Shown: piece after piece, positions 22,001 to 34,333 of the stretch | Position numbering within the stretch: position 1 is the stretch's first letter | Layout: every line of letters begins with the position of its first letter | Source: Apostichopus japonicus | Lineage: Eukaryota > Echinodermata > Holothuroidea > Aspidochirotida > Stichopodidae | NCBI RefSeq assembly: GCF_037975245.1 | Contig: NC_092567.1 | Location: 22,837,376-22,901,375 of the forward strand | Reading direction: 5' to 3' | Length of the DNA: 64,000 bases | Position numbers and translations under genes: made by a program | The notes under the pieces: generated by a model | What the model saw: the letters and a program-made list of their open reading frames with translations, nothing else | The model's database searches: none | Told to the model about the DNA's origin: nothing

Positions 22001-22625
22001 CACTTTTGAATACCAAAAAATGTACAAGACATTCTTTTAACCGCCAAATAGGCACTTCTCAATTATCAAAAGGGGCACTTTGGGGTTGTTCATTAAACTG
22101 GGGAAATGTTCCCGGTGCGCCCTCAGCACCTTGCCCCCCCCCCTCCCAACCGTTCCGTGTCAATGTTACAAACTTAACGAGGAAATTTGAGAGGAAACAA
22201 AAGAAATTAAGAACAAAGATGTTACAGACTTTATTCCAATAATACCTCTAACCATGGAGGTAAAACAGAACCTCCATGCTCCAACGAAGCAACATTCAGT
22301 AAAAGTAAACAGCGAGAGATCTCGAATATAAACGACAATTATAAACTTCTCCTCACATATTGCAGAATACGCTCAAAATTAACATGTTTCGAAATAACTT
22401 GTCTTAACCAAATAAGTATAACGTGTCTTTTACATCTTGTTTTTCGCCCGCAGTACATTTAATATAACAAATTCACGATAGGATACTGGGTCAGAAATTT
22501 TTCGATTTATGCACGGTAAAGAATCTTTCCGCGTTTTGACCTAATTGATAATGGATGTATACAGTAGGCTCCATGGCCTAAGTAATTATGACTAACGACA
22601 ATGGTTACCATGGGTTACCACTCAC
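19031..22625. other. Presumed first intron, little recognised
   Basis: If the first coding exon at 22626 is right, this is intron. It contains a short tandem of TTCGGTCTCGCGGACC-like units near 20300-20415, a TA-run near 20048-20059 and a C-run near 22131-22144. No exon, RNA gene or transposon boundary was recognised. Confidence 0.4.
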
Positions 22626-22634
22626 CTTATTCAT
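22626..22634 (-). CDS. CHST15: Candidate first coding exon of the CHST15-like gene
   Basis: On the minus strand ATGAATAAG is followed by GTGAGT, a strong donor. It ends in phase 0, exactly what the anchor exon (16464) needs, and would give MNK-GTPVVAITVCLL as N-terminus, a normal short cytoplasmic tail. A at -3 suits translation start. The 6.2-kb intron and the tiny coding part make this tentative; RNA evidence is needed. Confidence 0.4.
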
Positions 22635-23404
22635 AGTAAGTGTTGTTCTCCTTTCTAACTTCCAATCGCAGATGCAGGCGTCTACTTAATGGTTGATTTG
22701 TAGTCAGAGAAATGCTGTCATGATCGTTTTCGCCATGAAAAAAACATCTGCACGCAGGCCTCTCTCCGAACTTGTCTTGCAGCGGAAAACAATTATTTAA
22801 TGAGCCTTCATTCTTAAATGATGAGGATTAAAATCAAGCTATAGAAGAAAAAGTACATAACAATCAAATATATACTGTATATACAGTGATACCTTTAACA
22901 ACGCAGAAATGTAAGAGATGTTCGGGGCCAACGTATAGCGTTATCTCAACTTGAGTCATTTGGAGTTGACTTTGGTTTATATTTGAACGAGACACAGACT
23001 GATCCATGCATAACTAAATGGTCTATGTGAAATGCGGAACTGTCATGAACAAATTAGCCATGTGATCCACGGCAAATTATGAATGAAAAAATTTTACCTA
23101 CTATAAAATAGATCATTCTAAAAATATTAATAACAATGCAGGTTTCGATCGAAGTGCACTATTGGGTGTACCAAGAATATTTTGTATATGATTTAGAAAA
23201 ACAAATACTTCTGGAAATAGCTAAGAAAGAGGTATTTGTGTAAGCAATACTACCTAAACCTTAAATGTTTATTGCCTAATTTTGGAGAAATGATGGGTTT
23301 TATATGTCTTCACAGACAAGGCTGAAGACTTGATCAGCTTGTATAAATATGACATCATCGAACCACATGGGTAAGCTCGCAGACACGACTATTAGACAAG
23401 GATT
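22635..23404. other. Noncoding stretch; possible 5' flank of the CHST15-like gene
   Basis: If the start exon call is right, the 5' UTR and promoter of the sulfotransferase gene lie here on the minus strand. No clear TATA box or CpG-rich block was seen. Confidence 0.3.
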
Positions 23405-24000
23405 CCTTGCCATATCTAATCAATATGAATATTCAATATAGTTTTGGAACCAGTGTTTGCCATATCTAATCAAATTACTAATGATTATTCAATATAGTTT
23501 TGGAACCAGTGGTTGCCATATATGATCAAATTACTAATGAATATTCAATGTAGTTTTGGAACCAGTTCGTCATATCTAATCACATTACTAATGAATATTC
23601 AATATAGTTTTGGAACCAGTGTTTGCCATATCTAATCAAATTACTAATGATTATTCAATATAGTTTTGGAACCAGTGGTTGCCATATATGATCAAATAAC
23701 TAATGAATATTCAACATAGTTTTGGAACCAGTTCGTCATATCTAATCACATTACTAATGAATATTCAACATAGTTTTGGAACAAGTGTTTGTCATATCTA
23801 ATCACATTACTAATGAATATTCAATAGTTTTGGAACCAGTGTTTGCCACATCTAATCACATTACTAATGAATATTCAATAGTTTTGAAACCAGTGTTTGT
23901 CATATCTTATCACATTACTAATGAATATTCAATATAGTTTTGGAACCAGTGTTTGCCATATATGATCTCATTACTATTCATACATAAATATTCAATCTGG
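23405..24000. repeat. 54-56-bp minisatellite, 10 or more copies, trimeric order
   Basis: TTTTGGAACCAG-type words recur near 23442, 23498, 23554, 23608, 23664, 23720, 23774, 23828, 23882 and 23938 (spacing 56, 56, 54, 56, 56, 54, 54, 54, 56). Three subtypes (GTTTGCCATATCTAATC, GGTTGCCATATATGATC, TTCGTCATATCTAATC) repeat in the same order twice, giving a 166-bp higher-order unit. Each copy has ATTACTAATGAATATTCAAT. Confidence 0.9.
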
Positions 24001-24256
24001 TTTGGACTTTGGATGGAAATAACTTGAAGCACTGGCTAATATCACCTAATTGTATTCTGGTCATTTGATTGGTCAATTGCTCGTTGATTGCATGCAAAAG
24101 CCGCTGTATTCCACTCAGATATGAAATAGAACCATGTGTTATACTTTTTTGGTAGCACTTTTTTCAATGGTAAGAGAGCAGAGAAACCTGTCTGTTCAAA
24201 ACAATCTGTTGCATGAGTGCATTTTACATCCAATTATATCCAAATTTGAAGGTGTT

Positions 24257-24437
24257 GTATAAAACAAATAATGAATGGTTTCCATTCATGCAATAGTGCA
24301 AATATTTCATGAGTTGAAAGATGTAATTTGTTCCATTCAACGAGGCGCCGCCGAGTTGAATGGAACAAATTACATCTTTCAACTCATGAAATATTTGCAC
24401 TATTGCACGAATGGAAACCATTCACTATTTGTATAAT
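24257..24437. repeat. Near-perfect foldback, arms about 84 bp
   Basis: Left arm 24257-24341 (ends TTTGTTCCATTCAAC) and right arm 24353-24437 (starts GTTGAATGGAACAAA) are reverse complements with only a few differences. The short GC-rich spacer has the palindrome GGCGCC at its centre. Probably a hairpin MITE; no target duplication was confidently read. Confidence 0.9.
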
Positions 24438-25700
24438 ATACACATCTCTAGACTCTAACGGCAGAGGATGTTGTTAAACTTAATGAAACGTATTGCCGGC
24501 TGATACCTACAGGTATCAATTGTTATAGCGGTGCCGTTAGTTCTTTCTTTAGTAAGCCATCGCATAACTCGACACAGCATGGGAATCATACACTAAACCC
24601 TGCTGAGCCAGTGAGATTGTTTCCTCAGACGCGAACGCAACGCATATGACTACACAAACAAATTCGTTTACTTGGAAATTGCAAAACAGATCCCCAACTA
24701 CATGCTGGTATACACAGATACACACTAATGGCTGTTAATGAGCCCAGAAGTTACGCAATTTGCCCATTTTACTCAGCCATGTTCAGACAATTTTGAGGAC
24801 TTTGGTATTGTCTTTTCTTTCATTATTCGCGGAATACATAAACGTTAAGCCTACCATCCTGTCATGTTGATAACTTTGATACTTCATGTTCACACATAAT
24901 TCAAAACAATTTTTAACCAATGACTTGTTGTATCGATGATATATACATATAGGCTATATCACGTTTAGGGTTTGGCAAACAAATGACAAATTCATTTCCC
25001 ACGACCTGCTCTACCCCCCCCCCCCCAAGCCCCACCCAACACCTCATATATATATATTTTTGTTCATTTAGGTCTACAAAAACATAAAGTTACAACGTTG
25101 TGCACTCGCTCACACTGAAATGTAGCGAAGTGTTACAGAGTCATGTTCAACAAGTCGTTGAAATAACCAAAAAAAAGTATATACTGCAGTTTATTCATTT
25201 CAACGGATTAGCAAATCGCACAATAAGCAGGGATGTCATCCATTGACTTCATCGCGAGCCACCAGACACCAATCATCAGAAAAATCAATGCCTTTTATAT
25301 GCATGAGTGTTAGGTTGGATTAAAGACTTGGACAAGGTCGGAAACCACAGTAGATACAATTCCAGCTGTCAGAAAAAAAAAAATCCAATTTTTTTGGCGA
25401 CGTACTTTGGATTCGCGTACCATTGTTTGCAGACAATGGGTCTGCACCACCAAATGAGAATATATTTCCATTAATGACAATTGCCATTATTTAACAGAAT
25501 TGACAATGAAGACAAGGTTTGAATAGGTATTGCTGTGTAGGCGAATGGTTGTGTAAATGACTGTTCTACTTCACTGCCTCAAGGAAAGAACGGTAAGCTT
25601 TTTCAAAACCAGTAGCAAATAAGAGCATTATATTGAACAAAGAAACATATTTTCAAAAGTCAAAAACTAACCATAACCAGAATGAAAACATTTTATTGTT
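24438..25700. other. Noncoding stretch, little recognised
   Basis: CTAACGGCA near 24456 and its complement TGCCGTTAG near 24532 may bound a small degenerate hairpin element. A C-run lies near 25014-25026. No gene was seen. Confidence 0.35.
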
Positions 25701-25739
25701 TCGTTGCTGCTGTTCTGTAGATCCATTCATAGAGAAATT

Positions 25740-26170
25740 TCAATAGGGTTCATCTACTTACTATGGGCCACCCACCCACTAAGTATGGTAATGATCGGTC
25801 ATTCCCTTGTTCAGTTATTGTACACGTTATATACAAGCTAAAGCGTCACACACATACACACACACACACACACCCACGCCAACCTGAATACATAGGTTCC
25901 TTTGCTTTTAGTAAGGAACCAAAAACAGTTCTCTTTTGTGATTCCTTACCACATAATTTGCTCAAAAATTTAGGAAATATGGACAAATAGACATAAATTA
26001 TGAGCATTGGACGGACATTTTCTGTTACAAATTTTACAAAAGAAAGTCACAGCATGGTAGAACTGAACTAACAGATTAATTGTAGCTTTAATTTTTGAGT
26101 TACAGTGTTTAGATATAAGGAAGTGTCACATACACACACGCAGAGTCCTTCTGCATCCGGCAAGGAATAA
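25740..26170. repeat. Dispersed repeat with CA-tract and hairpin end
   Basis: Contains CTTACTATGGGCCACCCACC, a CA microsatellite (25848-25872), GCCAACCTGAATACATAGG and the hairpin-like GGTTCCTTTGCTTTTAGTAAGGAACC (about 25889-25920). The same order recurs at 58.41-58.57 kb, so this belongs to the TGACC-rich family. Confidence 0.65.
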
Positions 26171-26235
26171 AATAATGTTTATTTGGTATGTCAGCCTGCT
26201 ACACCAGTGCAAAGATGTGTAGAAGCACACACTAG

Positions 26236-26519
26236 TTAAAAGGCACTGAAGACTTGCCCCAAACCGTGTGCCCCCATCTTTAAACTTTCCGTTGATGTCC
26301 ATTGCTGTATCATTTGTATACTGTGCTGTGGGTATTGACCGCAGCTGTATGTACTGACTGTACACTTGTGTCTAATTACTGACGGTAGCAAGCTGTACGT
26401 GTGTATTTTCTGGGATCGATGGTGGTGTCTAACACTTCTGTTACAGTACACCTCATTCGAAACTAGGTCAGATTACCGGCATTATACGTTTCTTTGTGTG
26501 CGAGTCTTCAAACTTTTAA
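26236..26519. mobile_element. TTAA-flanked MITE, family T, copy 2 (284 bp)
   Basis: TTAA at 26236-26239 and 26516-26519; inverted ends AAGGCACTGAAGACTTG and GCGAGTCTTCAAACTT. The inside shares ACTTTCCGTTG, GTATTGACC, TCTGGGATCGATGGTGGTGT and AACTAGGTCAGATTACCGGC with copy 3 at 38.57-39.33 kb. PiggyBac-type origin is inferred from the TTAA duplication. Confidence 0.85.
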
Positions 26520-28989
26520 AGCCTTCAAATCTGCTAAACAAAAACTATATTATTCCCTGTACGTAATTACAAACCTCAGATGATGTACCATTCAAGATAG
26601 GAAAATAAACAAGCTATGAAAGACACCGTGGGGAAATTATTGCCAGAAAGACTTTCGCATTCAAATTGCTTCCTAAGAAAGATAATTTTTCAAAATTGAA
26701 AGATCTACCTAATGACAAATGTTTTCTTGGAAACAAAGACATAAACAGGCAAAAAATAGTTTTATGAAGAAAAATATGAACATGATAAAAATTATAAAAT
26801 GTAGCTCTACTGACAAAACTTGAACAAAATGAGCAAGCATCCTTCTTAATAATGAATATAGAAAGAAAAAAAATTGAGAGAGCATTTTCTCAATGTTTTC
26901 TTCCCATCCAAGGACCCCAGGGACCATCAAGGAAATGGTTATAGACCCTCACACATTACCAATGATCTCAGCCCCTGCTCAATTGAGGCTGGGGTTAAAA
27001 AAAAATGTTTGTGCCCAAGATGGCCCTTCCAGACTTGTACTTCAGACCAAGGAGCTGCCACTGAGGGTGCCCTGTTACGACTGTCTTAACAGCCTGTGTT
27101 ATATAATAGAGTAAAAATTTGTAATGGAGCTGCCCAGCTTTTACCGACCAAATAATAGCATCATAGACTGGTGGGTAGGACATAGTGGAACATAGTAGAA
27201 GTGGTGGGTAGGACATATCAGTTGAAATCCTTTACCACGGTTCTGGCGAACTCGGAATACTGAGAAATTACTGAGATATCATGGCTCAATGGAGAAATAT
27301 AACCATGCAGCATTTTCCACAACCACCGGCAGACCTAATAGAAAGGATCAGTTTTTGCCAGCTTTAAAGAAAAGTCTTCAACACTGCCAAAGTCTTGTAA
27401 GGCAGTGCACCAGTAACCACCATGTATTTCATAGCCAACAGTAATAGATCTATTGTCCCCATAATCTAGTATCCTTCTCACAATCTGAGATGTGTTAAGT
27501 CATCTGAAGATCCTGCAACCTTCATGTAAATACTGTACTTTGAAAACTGTTAGTATGATCAAATGTTAACATTTTATGCTTATTTGTACAGATGCAATAC
27601 TGCCTGAAATATAACAGAGGAATAGCTCTAGGCCTATGTCATCACTTACTTGAAAGTTTATAAGAAAACATATTTTGTAGTTCCTACAGTTGTCTTTCGG
27701 TCACATAAAGCATTGAAATGTCTTTGACAGGAAAATTCGCTATTCCATTGATTATTGAATTATATTTATTGATTGGCCTGCAGATGCTCGAAACTGGGGT
27801 TAACAAGTAACCAGTGTCATTGTGATAGCAAACAAAAGAACTGTTGAATTGGCTTAGTAATGAATTAATTGAAATATATATGGTTTTTCACTCTTTCTAT
27901 AATATTTCAGCTAACAAGACTGTACACAGTGCCCTTGTCATGTGATATAGGCCTAATTTGTTCTTGAAAATTACGTAAGGGCTGGGTGAGGTTCCTACAT
28001 ATTTGTCATACAAACGTAACAGTAAAAGTTGTACAGAGGTTGTGATAGGTAAGTGTGAATACCAACCAATCCGTTACCTTAAGTTAACACCAACGTGTAG
28101 GTGGATACGCTAGCAATGTATAGGACATCCCTTTTGAAAGACACAACATAACATCACTAAACTTAACTAAGTAAAACGTGTCTATCCTACTCAAACGAAA
28201 GTTGAAACTGAAACATTTCAACAGTTGATTCCGACAAGCCAACACTTGATATGTAGACCGTACAACACGCAAACTAAACTTTGCTATGTACTGGTGACAT
28301 TCCTCTGCATATTTATTATAATGATCATTGTGCGTTCACACAGCCTCAGATCAAAAGCACAATTGTCTTACCTATGCATCGCAGTTGTACCCTCCAATTA
28401 CTTGTAAATTCTTATGATGTGTTGTATCCTGAAAGAAATAGTTGAAAATTGACACGTACTGGTAATTTTTACGAACGACAACTAACTCTCCTTTATCCAG
28501 AAGCGGTTGTCATTATGTAATAACCTAATGAAACCGACCCGTGTGTTATGAAGAAACAACGAGATTGTATTACTTTCTCTGTGTGTATCAATCAATGTTC
28601 AACGACAACTACTGAAAATATATGTACAGACAGGCAATAGAGCTCAGGCACAAGCAAGATGCGGTCAGGGTAAATATACCATCATGGCACGCCGAATGTA
28701 CACAGACGATGTGTATAACAAACACCGGACTATCAGTCGATTAAGTTAATGATAAGAATAGCCTCTCACCTACAGTTGTGAAAAGTCAATAGATTTGCAG
28801 AAGAGATGCTTTCGATTGCAAAAAAGAGAGGTGTTCTTGCTGATTGTATTACTTAAAACGGTAAAGTGCTTTGCGATACAACTGGAATATTTTGTCAATT
28901 AATAGCCTTAATTACGTTACGTAGCTTATTTCGAGTGCAGGGCTTAAAAATGTTCTGCTGGGTTAGGGGTAGTCTCGGATTTTACATGC
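26520..28989. other. Noncoding stretch, nothing recognised
   Basis: No exon, RNA gene or element ends were recognised. Small open frames around 26.7-27.2 kb overlap each other on both strands and look like chance. Confidence 0.4.
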
Positions 28990-29445
28990 AGGGGTCGCCC
29001 GTGTGAAAAGACATTTTAACATTTATTCAATAATTACAGATATCTCTAATTCATTTTCGGATATCTCTAATTCATTTTCAGATATCTCTAATTCATTTCC
29101 AGATATCTCTTATTCATTTTCAGATATCAATAATTGAAACATATTTGAGATCAAAATGAAACAAAACTGTAAGCAAACTACTTAACCACTAAAGAGCCTG
29201 TCTAAGAGAATATGTATAAGTAAGTTGGCCTGACGTTTCTATCCTAGCATAAATTGAATTCGAGATATCAACAATTCTATTAAGAGTTAGCCTATCCAAA
29301 ATTAAATAATATATATCGGAATACAATTAGAGATATCAAAAATTGAATTCAAGACATCAAGTATTCGAATTCGAGATATGATGCGAATTACTGATATCCA
29401 GAATTGAATTAGAGATTCAAAATTCAGTTTCCGATACACGTGACT
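28990..29445 (+). repeat. Palindromic GATATC-repeat element, copy 1
   Basis: The left half repeats GATATCTCTAATTCATTTT about every 20 bp; the right half carries the reverse complement form (AATTGAATTAGAGATATC), so the whole folds back. The left edge TTAACATTTATTCAATAATT is shared, inverted, with the element at 39.46-39.92 kb. Confidence 0.75.
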
Positions 29446-29625
29446 TTCTTCTTAAGGAAAATCGATGCGCAAATGTATATTTCAAAGAACTTCTTGATAT
29501 AAGTGAAATTATGTAAACCTTACGGAAATCAAAAGAATTTCATCAGCTGGAAATGCTAGAAATGTGACTAATATGAAAGAAAATCAAGGACATTTGCTAA
29601 TGCATGGAGCGCAGGGAAACCATTT

Positions 29626-31042
29626 CAGTGGCGGATCCAGGATTTCGCCGAAGGGGGGGCCCAGATGGGAAATGCCTAATCGTCGTCCTGGGGGAGGGGT
29701 CTAAGGGGAGTGGGTGCCCCCTCCCCTTTGGGAAAATTTCACAAAATATGGAGGTCCTCGGTGCAATCTGGTGCTACTTTTCGTGAAAGTTTGGAGTAAA
29801 ATTTATTTCCAATAAATCATGTATTCATGGTTTGCCGGGCATATATTAATTTGGGAATTTCGAGCAATGAGCTGGGATATACGTCTTTGGGGAGTAGGTG
29901 GTGATGCAAATTACTTTTTACCAGGCTACTCCAGGCCATTTCATCTTGGATGCCCCCTTCCAGATGGAGACTATTGATGCAGTCAGAGTGCCCCTCTCAC
30001 CTTCACTTTTATCAGAATGATGGTGTACTCTTTTTGCAAATTTATTTTACAAAAAATTTCACGCACAGTGGCGTAGCTAGGATTTTTTGAGTGGGGGGGG
30101 GCCATGGGGGGCTGTTCTTTCTTGTGGGGGGGGGGCGGAGTTTACTATCTAAGCGGAGCGCCACCTTGGTTGGCGCGGAGCGTACAGAGAAAATTTGAGA
30201 TTTCAGCACCCCCCAGATCGCAGGAGATGGCACCTGTGAGGCAAAATAGCAACCAAAAAGATGTGCAACTTTGGTGACAGAAATGCAAAAAAAGTTTTTT
30301 CTCTTTCATGCTGACTGGCCTCGCCAACTCAGCCAGACTTTTAACTTGAGGGAAGTTGGCATCATTTGTCGTTTCAAGCTGTCAAGGCCTTTCTCCCAAC
30401 TCAAACCCCTGTGGGCTACCGGTAGATTTGCAGGATATGCCCACATGTGGACTTAAATAGCATTAGAGGAAGGGGGTGGAAGACTAACACGCATCGATGT
30501 TTCGGTAATGGTCCACATTGATGGCTCGGTGCTTATTAGGCCATTTATTGGGTTTCTTGAGGCAGCTGTCATCAGAATCTGGCTTTTTGTGCCAATCGAT
30601 GACCGATAACATGTATTGGTATGTAAATTTCTTCATCATATATCTAGCAACACTCTAAAAACAAATGAGTGGATTTCATTCCATTGGAGTGATCACTCGG
30701 CGCACTTCAAATTAAGAGTAAAATTTAACTCTATTGGAGTTAACCCTCACTCCTAATATGAGTGAATATAACTCTATTAGGAGTTAAGATTTACTCAAAT
30801 GGAGTGGAAATTCACTCTTATACCGGAATGTGCTCAGTGATCACTCCCATGGAGTGAAATTCACCTATGTTTTTATCAGTACAGTACAGTGCATATCATC
30901 ATAGACGTACGTACGTACTACGTACGTTCGTATATCAGACGCACTCGATACCCACGATACGATACGGTCCTGGAGAAACTATTTCCACTCATCATTTTTT
31001 AAGGCGATACAGTAGTGAGTATTGAACAGGCACAGCCGCATG
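29626..31042 (+). repeat. Left arm of the foldback element
   Basis: Starts CAGTGGCGGATCCAGG and ends GGCACAGCCGCATG. Another transposon-like end, CAGTGGCGTAGCTAGG, lies inside at about 30067. The stretch near 30151-30185 repeats GCGGAGCG on either side of a short hairpin (CCACCTTGGTTGG). Confidence 0.88.
30646..30885. mobile_element. Small hairpin MITE nested in the left arm
   Basis: Ends ACTCTAAAAACAAATGAGTG and its rough complement CACCTATGTTTTTATCAGT. Inside, inverted GGAGTTAA / TTAACTCC and GGAGTGA / TCACTCC words alternate, making a nearly self-complementary block. The inverted counterpart sits at about 34498-34729 in the right arm. Confidence 0.6.
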
Positions 31043-33850
31043 CATTAGGGAAACAGTCCCCTTACAGCGAAGTTGCATTTCCAACCCGACCTCAAGCGGG
31101 GGAGCTCGGGTTGGGCTTATCTCGAGCTTCAGCTCTGCTTACACCACTTATCTTAACCCTATCACACGGACCAACGAACATGCGGTTTGCTCGCGGCATT
31201 AGCTAGTGTGTCAGCTATATGCAAATAATCAACAGATAAACGTTCACAGGCATGCACAGCTATAGCTACAGGCGTACATACAGTACTCGCGACATATGAT
31301 CGTATGAAGCGTATTCCGTGTCTTAGTTCCCTTTAGCTGCCGGTTCGGATTTTCGTGATTTTTATTCACCGGTTCCTGATTTTTCCGCGTCTGGCTTGCC
31401 TTTAATACATAACACCAGACGACCGCTAATTTTCATAACCGACGCTTGGAAATTTCCCAAACGTTACTACATCCAAACCTGAGATTTTCATGTGCCTCGA
31501 ATCCATAGCTATCGCATTAGGCCTAACGCTATGTAGTAACATTGAGAAACCGGCCTCTGAATACGGTCTATATTTTTGTTCAAATTAATGCTGCACAAGT
31601 AAATGCAATTTTTTTTATTAGAAACATCATTGGAGTTGTTTTTAGTTCTTATCATTCCTTTATATCAATCTGGAAACGTTAAACAGTAATCCTACACTAG
31701 TTACGTTGTCACTATTTACTTAGTTTGATTGGCCTAAGCTTAAATTTCTAATTGAGCTTGAATGGAGTTAATAATAGTGACGAACAAGGATGTTAAACAC
31801 TAAGTTCGGCATATTTTTTATTTGTTCATAAACGGAATTATATTGAACATAAGTACAAAATAACGTCGGAGTGTAAGAATTAGGTATTAAAATTAACATT
31901 TTGGTAAAGATTGAAGATGGATGATTTGTTTGAGATACTTTTTGAGATGGAAAGTTTGGGTAACTATTCTTGGCGCTTTACGGGCCATTAACACATCTAG
32001 TAGGTTAGGCCATTCGCTATTCATAAACACATGGTTACTTGGTACGGACAATTGTCATCTTTGGAAAATTTTTTGGGGAAATCCTTTTTCTTTTTCCGCG
32101 AAACTCCTGAGGTGGTTTAGTAGGGGCCTATACATACACAAGGATACATACAAGCCTTTGTTACATGCATGAGAAGAGTTGCATTAAGTACAATGTACCA
32201 ATTTTGAGGGAAGATAGGCTATTTCATTACTAGGGTTGTGCGGGATCCCGGTAGTCAAGTGAATACCGGCATCCCGATCCCGGCTTTGACTAACCCCGAT
32301 CACAGTGCAATGTGTAACTACTACCGGTATTGGGAAAACAACTGGTTATTACATTCGTTTCGGTATCATTCCCGGGAATCCAGGACATAATAAAAATATC
32401 TACGTGTTACTATTTGAATTAGAGAAAAGAAAACACGTTTATTTCTGGTTCCTGTGTTCTTAGTTTGAATAATATCTTATCAATTTACGCACTGGCCTAG
32501 ACATATTAACGAAGTAATTTGGACCTATAGGCTACACCAAATATCGAACGTTAGTGAACTCAGCATGTTACGAGACCTCAAAGTTATTCAGAAATTTTCG
32601 TTATTTATTCTTCCTTCAAACGATGATTGTGAAGGTTCCCATGTACAAAATCTCACCCTTATGCATTTCACCACATTTTGTGATAATAATTATAACGATT
32701 TAATAATATTTGATCCAAAACCGAAGGGAGCATATCAAATTAAAACCATCTTCGCACGGGACTGTATATTATTATAGCATAGGGTACGGTACTGTTACAC
32801 ACTGCTGTTCGGTACTTGAGAGTTGATGCTGTAATGAAATAGATTCGTTTATTAATGCGGGGGGGGGGGGGTTCCACGATGTCATTTCTAGTTATCTTTC
32901 GCTACTTTTTTTATTTTTAAGAACTTTTGTACGAAGATTGATATTGTACGTATTGAAAGTATATTTTCTGGAGTAAACAACAGCCGATTAACGATATAAA
33001 TAAATCTGTACTATTCTTATATATGTAGTTTATAATCCCGTATTTATGTAGCCCCTAAGTTACATTATTGTTGTCTGAAGTTCCAAACAGGTGGGGACTT
33101 GTTGATAGTTAAAAACCTTTCATTGTGAACTTTTAAACTTAAAGTATTAGTAGTAAGTCGAGTCCTGTCTTTCCGACATGCTTAGTGATTCCCGTTAAAT
33201 TAAATTGAATTTAGGTAAAAATTCATGCAAACTAGGTAGGCATCGGCCGATCCTAATTCTAAGCCTACATCGAAAGTTACGCCGTATACACCTCGCAAGA
33301 AAACCACGATAACCTTGAATGAAAAAACAATATTTTGCACTTGAAGATCTGTCTTCCCCCAAAATGCAATGATAAGGTCTAGACTCAGTACTTCTTGATA
33401 CATTGAGTTTCCAATTACTAGTCAAAAACATTTTCTGGAGAAAAAAAACGTAAGATATTTTTCACAAAAATTGATGATTAGATAAGTGCTTCCTCACAAT
33501 CAACGAGCCGCCCCGAAATTCGCTCCCCTTACGTAAAACTTCTATATATATTACACGTGGAAAAACACGAGTTTTTACACACATAATTCCCATTGACATT
33601 GGTCACGGAACATAAGTAGGTCATCGACATTCGAACTTGGCAACTTGCCCAAGTTCATCGCACCATGGGAACGACCCAACAGATTGAACATTATGTTACA
33701 TTTTCACGCCATCTGGACGCCGATTGTAATTTTTGGTGTAATATGCAAATTATGAATGGTACTGCCCTTGGTTAAAACTTAAAACTATTGCGACACATAC
33801 AAATTTTGGGAAACTGTTGTATAGAAGAAACTTTTGTATCAAATGTAAAG
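31043..33850. other. Loop of the foldback element, no gene recognised
   Basis: Unique-looking DNA between the arms. It begins CATTAGGGAAACAGTCCCC, a word also present inverted at 37727-37750. A TAGGGTTGTGCGGGATCCCGG string near 32233 looks like one end of a hAT-type element, but its partner end was not found. A G-run lies near 32859-32870. Small open frames (31921-32172, 32565-32777) have no recognised domain. Confidence 0.5.
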
Positions 33851-34220
33851 CAGGGGCGGATCCAGGGGGGGCCCCGGGGGGCCCGGGCCCCCCCTTTTTG
33901 AAAATCCTGATTTTTTTTTTTTTTTTTAATTTTTTTTTACCGCGTTCGAGGGAAAGTGCCCCATGCGTGATCAGTGGCGTAGCTACGGGGGGCCTGAAAT
34001 TGCAGACATGAGATCCATATTTTCAGGCTAGGTACATGCTGCTTAGAATACTCGGGAAGTGCCGTTTCCGGCCATCTGGGGGGTTTGTAAAGCCAAAAAT
34101 TTTCTTGTACGCTCCGCGCCAACCGATGATGGCGCTCCGCTTAGATAGTCTTACGTTCAGGCGCGGCTGGACCAGTCAGACCCCCCCCCCCCCCTGTCAC
34201 AAATCCTGCATCCGCCCCTG
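33851..34220 (-). mobile_element. CAGGGGCGGAT-ended MITE, copy 1
   Basis: Ends CAGGGGCGGATCCAGG and CCTGCATCCGCCCCTG form inverted repeats. Inside are GTGGCGTAGCTACGGGGGGC and the hairpin block with GCTCCGCGCCAACC. An almost identical copy lies inverted at 37864-38229. The shared similarity extends past the right end to 34333, so a larger unit was duplicated. hAT-like ends are inferred. Confidence 0.78.
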
Positions 34221-34333
34221 ATATGTCATTGAATATTCCACAAAACAACTTTTTATGTCCACGAAACTGCCGAAACATGATTTTCACTACTGGTAGAGAT
34301 ATAAAATATTGGGAATTCTGAATTTCCTGCAAA

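Noticed and set aside
26236..26451. Overlapping minus-strand reading frames near 26.1-26.5 kb
   Set aside because: They lie inside the TTAA MITE and its flank, and no domain is recognisable.
30900..30932. CGTACGTACGTA palindromic tract as a regulatory site
   Set aside because: Present in both foldback arms as simple-sequence DNA; no evidence of function.
32233..32260. hAT-type left end TAGGGTTGTGCGGGATCCCGG
   Set aside because: No matching inverted end could be found downstream, so an element cannot be delimited.
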